A DNA stretch of 64,000 bases from Macrostomum hystrix (lineage: Eukaryota; Platyhelminthes; Macrostomidae): positions 2,486,001-2,550,000 of the forward strand of contig CATNEN010000029.1 in the NCBI GenBank assembly GCA_950097015.1, written 5' to 3'. Below the pieces are notes generated by a model. That model did not search any database. It had not been told where the DNA came from and saw only the letters and a list, made by a program, of their open reading frames with translations. The position numbers were made by a program, and so were the translations under genes. The stretch's first letter is position 1. Every line of letters begins with the position of its first letter. Shown here piece by piece: positions 53,985-64,000 of the stretch.

Positions 53985-55110
53985 CAGTGACAGGCAATAA
54001 ACAGAGGCAGTGACAGGCAATAAACAGAGGCAGTGGCAGGCAATAAACAGAGGCAGTGACAACCCATAAACATAACAGTGACAACCCATAAACATAACAG
54101 TGACAACCCATAAACATAACAGTGACAGGCTATAAACAGAGGCAGTGACAACCCATAAACAGAGCAGTGACAACCTATAAACAGAGGCAGTGGCAACCTA
54201 TAAACAGAACAGTGACAACCCATAAACAGAACAGTGACAACCTATAAACAGAGGCAGGGACAGGCCATAAACAGAGGCAGTGACAACACATAAACAGAAC
54301 AGTGACAACCCATAAACAGAACAGTGACAACCCATAAACAGAACAGTGACAACATATAAACAGAACAGTGACAACCTATAAACAGAACAGTGACAACCTA
54401 TAAACAGAACAGTGACAACCCATAAACAGAACAGTGACAACCCATAAACAGAACAGTGACAACCTATAAACAGAGCAGTGACAACCTATAAACAGAACAG
54501 TGACAACCCATAAACAGAGGCAGTGACAACCCATAAACAGAACAGTGACAACCTATAAAAAGAACAGTGACAACCTATAAACAGAACAGTGACAACCTAT
54601 AAACAGAGGCAGTGACAGGCAATAAACAGAGGCAGTGACAACCTATAAACAGAGCAGTGACAACCCATAAACAGAATAGTGACAACCTATAAACAGAACA
54701 GTGACAAACTATAAACAGAGGCAGTGGCAACCTATAAACAGAACTGTGACAACCTATAAACATAACAGTGACAACCTATAAACAGAGGCAGTGTCAGGCA
54801 ATAAACAGAGCAGTGACAACCCATAAACAGAACAGTGACAACCTATAAACAGAGGCAGTGACAACCTATAAACAGAACAGAGACAACCCATAAACAGAGG
54901 CAGTGACAGGCCATAAACTGAACAGTGACAACCTATAAACAGAACAGTGACAACCCATAAACAGAACAGTGACAACCCATAAACAGAGGCAGTGACAGGC
55001 CATAAACAGAACAGTGACAACCCATAAACAGAACAGTGACAACCCATAAACAGAACAGTGACAACCCATAAACAGAGGCAGTGACAGGCCATAAACAGAG
55101 GCAGTGACAG
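53985..55110 (+). repeat. 20-21 bp minisatellite (ACAGTGACAACCCATAAACA)
   Basis: About 53 copies of ACAGTGACAACCYATAAACA with AACAGTG, AGCAGTG or AGGCAGTG joints, giving a drifting 20-21 bp period. AGGCAGTGACAGGC variants recur in clusters at both ends. Confidence 0.93.
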
Positions 55111-55639
55111 AGAGTGATTAACAAGTTAACTAGAGTTAAGTCTGTCTTACATCAGCCAAGTTTAAAACGAAATCGTTATTCAGAGCAGGATAAGGCACCC
55201 CCGACTGGCTGTTCGCTCAAAATTTATAAGCCATTGGATCGATTAACGTCTATTGATCGAAAATAATTCTTTGCATGGCTTGGCTTAGAAGACTTACAAA
55301 CACAAAATGGAAGACAGTCAAGCAGAAGGCAGCTAAGGGAGGGTTTGAACAAGCCGTAGGATTTATTGCTGCCTTAGTGAAGATTCTCCTGGCTAGGAAA
55401 GGGCTTTATTTCAACCATTTCCTTTCGCTAAGGAGGTCTCGACTTATTCCGGTTTATCTATTAGATTCTCACGCAGTCTCAAAAACTGCCTAATAAACTA
55501 ATTAACCACTGGAGAGTGGGGCTCAGCTGACAGATAGCCACTCCGAGAACTCTTACTCTAACTCCTACCGTATTCTGATCTGGCACTTTGTTGAATTTCC
55601 AGATATTGGACAGCGAGCGAGTTAAATAACTGAGACAGG
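55111..55639. other. Unique DNA, nothing recognised
   Basis: A 72-codon frame from the ATG at 55275 has no recognisable features and is not called. Confidence 0.35.
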
Positions 55640-56020
55640 ATAGATGAGGCTGGGAGTGAATAGATGCGGCTAGGAGTGAATAGATGACGCTGGGAGTGAA
55701 TAGATGAGGCTGGGAGTGAATAGATGAGGCTGGGAGTGAATAGATGAGGCTGGGAGTGAATAGATGAGGCTGGGAGTGAATAGATGAGGCTGGGAGTGAA
55801 TAGATGAGGCTGGGAGTGAATAGATGACGCTGGGAGTGAATAGATGAGGCTGGGAGTGAATAGATGAGGCTGGGAGTGAACAGATGAGGCTGGGAGTGAA
55901 TAGATGAGGCTGGGAGTGAATAGATGAGGCTGGGAGTGAATAGATGAGGCTGGGAGTGAATAGATGAGGCTGGGAGTGAATAGATGAGGCTGGGAGTGAA
56001 TAGATGAGGCTGGGAGTGAA
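55640..56020 (+). repeat. 20-bp minisatellite (ATAGATGAGGCTGGGAGTGA)
   Basis: About 19 copies, nearly perfect and without length change: 20-bp units stay in register for over 350 bp. Confidence 0.96.
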
Positions 56021-56297
56021 GAGATAAAGTAGAGTTAATCGTGGGTTGGAGTGATGGCTGCCCTGATCATTGCAGGCTGCACTCACAAGCGCAATAACCA
56101 GGCGATATCCAGGAAGCAGTTCTGATCAATTTTCCAAGTCAATGAGTATAAGCACGGATTTTTTGGGCGTCCAACAAATTTGATCTCAAAGCAAACTTAC
56201 CCGAGCCTCATAATGGGCCAGTGATTTAGAAGAATTCAATACTTCCCCCCAGCCTTCAAGGTAAGGTGGCAGCTTTTGCCTGCAGGTATTGAGGGGC

Positions 56298-56330
<33 letters not shown>

Positions 56331-57109
56331 TCCCACTGAGAAATGGCGAAGGGAAACTTGTGCAGTTGAGAACAAATGAGAATTCTCATCGATTGGCAGC
56401 GGGCTGTGCGGATAAGAATCCCATTGTTTAGCCAGCTTAGGCCAAATGAGGATTTCGAGTCAGATGTGCAACTTTGGGAAAAGAACTGCAGAGCTACTTA
56501 GTTGGAGAGAGGATTAATGAGCCGCCAGTGGGATTTTCAATTGATTAAAAAAGTCCTGGAATGCCGGGCCGCATAGAAGAGGGATGTGATTTTTTAATTC
56601 TTCATTGCACTTTTCTCCCATCTCCCCCTAGAAGAGCGCTAGATTTTAAAGGCCTCTTTTTTTAAAGGCTGTTTGACTTTTAAGGGATTTGGGAAACGAG
56701 TCGTGATGGAGATAGATGGTGAGGGCTGGGAGATTTCCCTGCCCTCTTTGTTCAGTGAGATCCCCCTTGATTTTCCTTGGCGAATTTGTTGCTTCTTCGT
56801 CTAGCCTTCAAGTCTTTGATGCTAAAAAATAGTCATTTAATATTCAAAAATTGAAGTGCAGCTGGCAAAAGTACATTTTTTCAGCCCTACAATTTATCTG
56901 GAGTGATTAATGAAAACAATCACACAGAAAGTTGATGAAATTTATTGTTTTCGAATGGCAGGTAATTTAGTGACGAGGAAAGGTGTCGGGTGGTGATGAG
57001 GACACACCTGGCTGCTGCTGGAAAGAGAGCATGAATAATCTGCATGATGAGATTAGGCTTCGAGATGAAGGGACGGAGATTAAATCAGGGAGATTCGAGA
57101 CTAAGGGGT
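56021..57109. other. Unique DNA with a (CA)n tract
   Basis: A (CA)n microsatellite lies at about 56299-56328. Otherwise no supported feature. Confidence 0.45.
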
Positions 57110-57890
57110 GGAGAGTCTAGCTGAAGGGATGCAGACTCGAGATGAAGTGATGCAGACTCGAGATGAAGGGATGCAGACTCGAGATGAAGGGATGCAGACT
57201 CGAGATGAAGGGATGGAGAATCAGGATGAAGAGAGAGTCGAGTTGAAGGGATTACGAACAGGGATGAAGGGATGGAAAGTAGAGATGAAGGGATGGAAAG
57301 TAGAGATGAAGGGATGGAAAGTAGATATGAAAGGTTGGAAAGTAGAGATGAAGGGATGGAAAGTAGAGATGAAGGGATGGAAAGTAGATATGAAAGGTTG
57401 GAAAGTAGAGATGAAGGGATGGAAAGTATAGATGAAGGGATGGAAAGTATAGATGAAGGGAGGCAGGAAGATGCAAGATGAAGGGATGGAGAGTAGAGAT
57501 GAAGGGATGGAAAGTATAGATGTGGGGAGGGAGGGAGATGAAGGGATGGAAAGTAGAGATGAAGGGATGGAAAGTAGAGATGAAGGGATGGAGAGTAGAG
57601 ATGAAGGGATGGAGAGTAGAGATGAAGGGATGGAAAGTATAGATGAAGGGATGGAAAGTATAGATGAAGGGAGGCAGGAAGATGCAAGATGAAGGGATGG
57701 AGAGTAGAGATGAAGGGATGGAAAGTATAGATGTGGGGAGGGAGGGAGATGAAGGGATGGAAAGTAGAGATGAAGGGATGGAAAGTAGAGATGAAGGGAT
57801 GGAGAGTAGAGATGAAGGGATGGAGAGTAGAGATGAAGGGATGGAGAGTAGAGATGAAGGGGGGAGGTGCAAGATGAAGGGATGAAGGTT
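57110..57890 (+). repeat. 21-bp minisatellite (GATGAAGGGATGGAAAGTAG) with 211-bp higher-order repeat
   Basis: 21-bp units with an internal duplication of 211 bp: AGGCAGGAAGATGCAAGATG occurs at 57461 and 57672, and TGTGGGGAGGGAGGG at 57521 and 57732. Frames are open on both strands owing to the 3n period. Confidence 0.95.
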
Positions 57891-58614
57891 ATTGGGAAGA
57901 AAAGCGCTTCAGTGACGAAGTGACAGAGCTTAGATGACAAAATTTTCGCGAAGAGAAAAATCGATCTTCGACCTGAGAAGAAGTGCAAAGTATCAGTGTC
58001 CGGGACCTATTACTAGGATGCGAATTAAGATACGTAATTTCGCCCTCTAAAAAGTGTCTCTGTCACTTGGCTGCCAGTCACTCAATATTCTGCAACCGGA
58101 AGTGTCCGCTAGCTAGGGCCATGCACTGACACCGTTGAGCGATGAAGTGAAGCTCCACAATTCCATCCCTCAGCAAAAAGCCATAGCCGATTTTTATCCA
58201 GTGTAGCAAAGTGCCAATGCTCACACGTTCTATTTATATATATATATTTCATATATGAGCTAAGATATACGAAGGCACAGTATGATATCAATCAACGACA
58301 TTCGGAAATAGAGCTAGCGAACTCGCGATGGCAGCAACGCCAGCAGAGAGAGAGAGCTGCAGTCCTGGAGGTGCGTGCTTGCGCTGGTTCGGGGAGCTAA
58401 AAGAATGAGAAACTATCTGCTGCTTTTTTCTGACTGCTACTTCCTCGCCACCGATTCCAAAAGGTTGACTTTTTTATTTATCTACCTCAATTTCTATCTC
58501 ACTGTGCAAAAATCTTATCTCTTCGATCATCTTTGATTGATTACTTGCCGATAAGATTCTGTTACAGGGAATTCATTTTACACACTTGTACAGCCGATTC
58601 ATTCACTCAAATGT
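57891..58614. other. Unique DNA, nothing recognised
   Basis: Contains a short (TA)n at about 58236-58248. No supported gene. Confidence 0.4.
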
Positions 58615-59339
58615 CTGATCTTGTACATCTGCTCACTGACATGCTCAGTCATGTACATCTGCTCACTGACATGCTCAGTCATGTACATCTGCTCACTGAC
58701 ATGCTCAGTCATGTACATCTGCTCACTGACATGCTCAGTCATGTACATCTGCTCACTGGCATGCTCAGTCATGTACATCTGCTCACTGACACGCTCAGTC
58801 ATGTACATCTGCTCACTGACATGCTCAGTCATGTACATCTGCTCACTGACATGCTCAGTCATGTACATCTGCTCACTGGCATGCTCAGTCATGTACATCT
58901 GCTCACTGACACGCTCAGTAATGTACATCTGCTCACTGACATGCTCAGTCATGTACATCTGCTCACTGACATGCTCAGTCATGCACATCTGCTCACTGGC
59001 ATGCTCAGTCATGTACATCTGCTCACTGACATGCTCAGTCATGTACATCTGCTCACTGACATGCTCAGTCATGCACATCTGCTCACTGGCATGCTCAGTC
59101 ATGTACATCTGCTCACTGACATGCTCAGTCATGCACATCTGCTCACTGGCATGCTCAGTCATGTACATCTGCTCACTGGCATGCTCAGTCATGTACATCT
59201 GCTCACTGGCATGCTCAGTCATGTACATCTGCTCACTGACATGCTCAGTCATGTACATCTGCTCACTGACATGCTCAGTCATGTACATCTGCTCACTGAC
59301 ATGCTCAGTCATGCACACCTGCTCACTGACATGTCTTTG
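58615..59339 (+). repeat. 30-bp minisatellite, 24 units in perfect register
   Basis: Units contain CTGCTCACTGACATGCTCAG and TCATGTACAT. There is no indel over 720 bp. Base changes fall at a few sites (GACATG/GGCATG/GACACG; TGTACAT/TGCACAT) and recur in 120-bp patterns (compare 58741-58800 with 58861-58920). Confidence 0.96.
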
Positions 59340-59834
59340 GCCTTCAGTACATTCGCATGTCGTGACCAGTGGCAATCAGTGTTGGCAGGAAAATAGGTTT
59401 TTGTCTTTTATTTGGCTAGCAACTAGGCGAGATATTCGCATTTCTGGCAGCTTATTTCGTATCTTCACAGCCCCGAGCTCTCAGATTCTTCTCGGCATGC
59501 TCAGAATCAACTTCTGACACTTCCCACCACTGTTAATTGGGATTCTTTACTCCTACCCTTAGCCTCCCGCTGCTCTAGCATCCGCCCTCCCTGATTGTGT
59601 GCAATTATGCGCGGCGGTCATCATTCCTGGAATTCTTTGCCAAAGCCAGACACAGTTGGGAAAAATGGGGGGGACGAGTAGTTAGGGATTTTTCTGATTT
59701 CGCATCAGAAAGCAAGTCTTTGCGCGTTAGCCTGAGGCTCATTGGATTAGGACACAGTCGGTTGAAATCAATTACTTAGGTGTTTGAGTACATAGTTGTC
59801 TCAGAAATGAATAGAGAGTGGTGAGATTAATCTA
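59340..59834. other. Unique DNA, nothing recognised
   Basis: No supported gene or repeat. Confidence 0.35.
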
Positions 59835-60095
59835 ATCAGTTGAGCTCAGACTAGAGTCTGCTCAGTTGAGCTCAGACTAGAGTCTACTCAGTTGAGCTCA
59901 GACTAGAGTCTACTCAGTTGAGCTCAGACTAGAGTCTACTCAGTTGAGCTCAGACTAGAGTCTGCTCAGTTGAGCTCAGACTAGAGTCTGCTCAGTTGAG
60001 CTCAGACTAGAGTCTGCTCAGTTGAGCTCAGACTAGAGTCTACTCAGTTGAGCTCAGACTAGGGTCTACTAAGTTGAGCTCACACTAGGGTCTGC
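59835..60095 (+). repeat. 26-bp minisatellite (GAGCTCAGACTAGAGTCTAC)
   Basis: About ten copies of a 26-bp unit holding the partial palindromes GAGCTC and AGACTAGAGTCT. It sits 20 bases downstream (minus sense) of the donor of the exon at 60115-60465. Confidence 0.93.
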
Positions 60096-60114
60096 TCAGT
60101 TTAAGCAGCCTCAC

Positions 60115-60178
60115 CTCGCCCTCGCTTGAGTCTCCTCCGCAGTATACGCCTCCATCATCGTCGAAAAGCTCTCGAAGG

Positions 60179-60213
<35 letters not shown>

Positions 60214-60465
60214 AGTTGGCGGCCTGCCAGTGAGCAGGGCGCTAGTAACTTTCTCGTCGCGGTCCCTAGAGAAGAGTTTTACAGTGCGAATGACGGCTAG
60301 GCGCTTGCGCAACGGCGCCCAAGCCTTGGAGCCGGAGGAGCCTGAAGCCGCAGTCGGTGACGCAGCCGATTTGCTGGACTCGACCGCGGCCGCGGCTGTT
60401 GTAGCCGACGTTGCCTGATGCTGCTGCTGCTGAGGATGACCGTCAGACATTGTGACTGATTTCAT
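60115..60465 (-). CDS. Candidate distal first coding exon (possible RGS isoform)
   Basis: A minus-strand frame from the first ATG at 60465 (117 codons) ends GAG/GTGAGG, a good donor in phase 0. The peptide is low-complexity at the start (PQQQQHQ, Ala/Ser runs), then KAWAPLRKRLAVIRTVKLFS (basic, amphipathic), a run of 11 Gln from the CTG tract at about 60179-60212, and NLRELFDDDGGVY. Phase 0 at the donor matches RGS exon 2 (43674), which is also entered in phase 0, so it could be an alternative first exon about 16 kb from the proximal one. A TATATAG lies about 160 bases upstream. It could equally be the first exon of an unrelated gene whose other exons I failed to see. Confidence 0.5.
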
Positions 60466-60625
60466 TGATCCTTCTGACGGCAGAAACTGGGCGCAATTTC
60501 CAGCATAATCCCCCACTGCTCAGCGCTCGCTTTGAACCCCCCGGGACCGTTGCTCTATCGTCCGTTGATATATTTTCGATCCTCCCTGATTTGAAATCCC
60601 GAGCTTAACTTTAAGCCTAATTTCT

Positions 60626-60632
60626 CTATATA
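60626..60632 (-). promoter_or_regulatory. Candidate TATA box for the distal exon
   Basis: TATATAG on the minus strand, about 160 bases upstream of the ATG at 60465. Confidence 0.35.
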
Positions 60633-60875
60633 CTAATTTGGTTGCTAGTGCAGTCCTCTGTGTCGCGGAAATTCTGTCTCTCCAAAGCCAAGCTGAGCTG
60701 GTGCATCGGGCATTGGTCGGCAGCGACACTAACCAATGGCCGGCCGGCCGTCGGATCGGTCAAGAAAGCAGTCGTTGTTCTCACTCAATATGCTAGTATA
60801 TTGGAGTTGTTGCAGTTTTTTGTTAGAAAAGCAGGGCAAAAAATACGCTTAGCTATTGTTTTACGCTACGCTAGG

Positions 60876-61904
<1,029 letters not shown>

Positions 61905-62240
61905 CCATCATCTCATTCAGTCTCACTCCATCATCTCATTCAATCACTCCATCATCTCATTCAATCACTCCATCATCTCATTCAGTCTCACTCCATCATC
62001 TCATTCAGTCTCACTCCATCATCTCATTCAGTCTCACTCCATCATCTCATTCAGTCTCACTCCATCATCTCATTCAGTCTCACTCCATCATCTCATTCAG
62101 TCTCACTCCATCATCTCATCTCATTTAGTCTCACTCCATCATGTCATTCAGTCTCACAGTCCCATAGTCCCACAGTCCCACAGTCCCACAGTCCCACAGT
62201 CCCACAGTCCCACAGTCCCACAGTCCCACAGTCCCACAGT
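61905..62240 (+). repeat. 23-bp minisatellite followed by an 8-bp (CCCACAGT)n array
   Basis: CTCACTCCATCATCTCATTC-type 23-bp units (about ten, some shortened by loss of AGTCTC) run to about 62150. They change abruptly into about eleven copies of CCCACAGT (62158-62240). The junction GTCTCACAGTCCCA suggests the second array grew from a mutated edge of the first. Confidence 0.93.
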
Positions 62241-62694
62241 CAGATTTCTCTTGCAGTTCCAGTTTGGCAAAATTTATCCATGAATTAAACACGAGCCAAC
62301 TCAAAAGACCCAGCCCTTTTAAGTGCGCACCATCCCAATCCCCCTCATATTGCTGAGCAAATCTTGAGCATGAGTATGACCTGATCCTTTCTCTTTCACG
62401 GGCCCAGTGCTGAGCTTCAGTGCTCAAACAGTACGAGCCACTTCACATAAGCAAGAGAGGACTCTGGGAATCTTAATAGCAAAATGTAAAGACAGAAAGA
62501 GCGAAAAATCTGATTTCACTATTGAACTATTTTACCATAAATGAGCATAGACTAGTGCAAGCTGCTTTGGCTGCTTGAGTACTGTGTATAGTATGATTAC
62601 CACATGTCCTGCTTCAAACTATGTTTGCTTTAGCTAAGCCTTTAGAATATTTGCCTGTAAGTATGAGAGCGAACTAAAAGAAGTTGGCGCACAA
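62241..62694. other. Unique DNA, nothing recognised
   Basis: No supported gene or repeat. Confidence 0.35.
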
Positions 62695-63845
62695 TGCCCT
62701 CCCTCCTAACACAGCCCACAATGTCTTCCCTATCCTACACAGCCCACAATGCCCTCCCTATCCTACACAGCCCACAATGCCCTCCCTATCCTACACAGCC
62801 CACAATGCCCTCCCTATCTTACAAAGCCCTCAATGCCCTCCCTCCTAACACAGATTTGCTCATGTCCTCTCTATCCTACACAGCCCACAATGCCCTCCCT
62901 ATCCTACACAGCCCACAATGCCCTCCCTATCCTACACAGCCCACAATGCCGTCCCTATCCTACACAGCCCACAATGCCCTCCCAATCCAACACAGACCAC
63001 AATGCCCTCCCTATCCTACGCAGCCCACAATGCCGTCCCTATCCTACACAGCCCACAATGCCCTCCCAATCCAACACAGACCACAATGCCCTCCCTATCC
63101 TACACAGCTTAAAATGCCCTCGCTATCCTACACAGCCCACAATGCCCTCCCTATCCTACGCAGCCCACAATGCCGTCCCTATCCTACGCAGCCCACAATG
63201 CCGTCCCTATCCTACGCAGCCCACAATGCCGTCCCTATCCTACACAGCCCACAATGCCCTCCCAATCCAACACAGACCACAATGCCCTCCCTATCCTACG
63301 CAGCCCACAATGCCGTCCCTATCCTACACAGCCCACAATGCCCTCCCAATCCAACACAGACCACAATGCCCTCCCTATCCTACACAGCTTAAAATGCCCT
63401 CGCTATCCTACACAGCCCACAATGCCCTCCCTATCCTACGCAGCCCACAATGCCGTCCCTATCCTACGCAGCCCACAATGCCGTCCCTATCCTACACAGC
63501 CCACAATGCCCTCCCTATCCTACGCAGCCCACAATGCCGTCCCTATCCTACACAGCCCACAATGCCCTCCCAATCCAACACAGCCCACAATGCCCTCCCA
63601 ATCCTACACAGCCCACAATGCCCTCGCTATCCAACACAGACCACAATGCCCTCCCAATCCTACACAGCCCACAATGCCCTCGCTATCCAACACAGACCAC
63701 AATGCCCTCCCAATCCAACACAGACCACAATGCCCTCCCAATTCAACACAAACCACAATGCCCTCCCTATTCTACGCAGCCCATAATGCCCTCCTTATCA
63801 TAAACAGCCCACAATGCCCCCCTATCCAACACTGCTTAAAATGCC
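62695..63845 (+). repeat. 28-bp minisatellite with 280-bp higher-order repeat
   Basis: About 40 units containing CAGCCCACAATGCCCTCCCT and ATCCTACA. Rare variants recur exactly 280 bp (10 units) apart: CAGCTTAAAATGCCCTCGCT at about 63105 and 63385, with the same neighbours. The right end decays into diverged units. Confidence 0.95.
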
Positions 63846-63884
63846 CTATTTGACGTATTTTTAATTATTGAATCAAACATTTAG

Positions 63885-64000
63885 ACCGTAAGACTTGTGG
63901 AGAAGAGCTTCAAGAGATTCAAGAACTATTTGAATCATCAGAAGGAATTGATTCACCATTATTGACCTCTTCAATTCGCTATATTTGTGGATCTGAAATG
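63885..64000 (+). CDS. Possible exon running off the right edge
   Basis: After the acceptor-like AAACATTTAG at 63875-63884, one frame stays open to the end of the window (38 codons) in AT-rich DNA. The peptide has coding-like composition (RKTCGEELQEIQELFESSEG, then SPLLTSSIRYICGSEM). No family recognised, and no upstream exon of known phase. Confidence 0.3.

Overview
This is animal (metazoan) nuclear DNA. It carries spliced protein-coding genes with GT-AG introns, TATA-type promoters, tRNA-derived SINE-like copies, a non-LTR retrotransposon, hAT-type and other inverted-repeat transposon remnants, and an unusual density of minisatellites. Proteins resemble animal orthologues (RPB1 with a long CTD, NDUFS8/TYKY, a LITAF-domain protein, an R4-like RGS protein). 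There is nothing bacterial here. Repeat-rich DNA with very short introns beside very long repeat-filled ones, and an interstitial TTAGGG tract, would suit a small invertebrate such as a free-living flatworm, but the sequence alone does not fix the species.

Layout. 0-5.1 kb: mostly non-coding, with the 5' exons of a candidate minus-strand gene (4633-5109). 6.5-7.0 kb: an intronless LITAF-domain gene with a TATA box. 7.7-9.7 kb: a minisatellite, a perfect hairpin, and a hAT-like non-autonomous element whose core has become a minisatellite. 9.7-13.6 kb: three minus-strand genes of unknown function, two of which look like diverged paralogues sharing a Cys/CQ...WNL motif. 13.8-16.4 kb: a 5'-truncated APE-RT (RTE-like) retrotransposon with a perfect 10-bp target-site duplication, followed by a tRNA-type SINE. 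17.4-31.5 kb: a head-to-head pair. NDUFS8 (minus, 4 exons, 208 aa) and the RNA polymerase II large subunit RPB1 (plus, 6 exons) start 747 bp apart and probably share a divergent promoter region. RPB1 carries two isolated single-base insertions relative to the conserved frame; all splice junctions and the other frames are intact, so assembly error is the likeliest cause.

32.4-35.1 kb: two large minisatellites lie in the convergent space between RPB1 and an RGS gene. 36.4-44.5 kb: the RGS gene (minus, 5 exons, 439 aa) has two introns filled with tandem arrays. 44.5-63.8 kb: a long gene-poor stretch with many arrays. It includes one coding-type exon (60115-60465, minus) with a good donor whose phase matches RGS exon 2, so it may be a distal alternative first exon about 16 kb upstream. 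The last 116 bp may be the start of another exon running off the right edge.

Many long open frames in this window are artefacts of tandem repeats. The genes supported here were chosen on homology, splice signals and phase agreement, not on ORF length.
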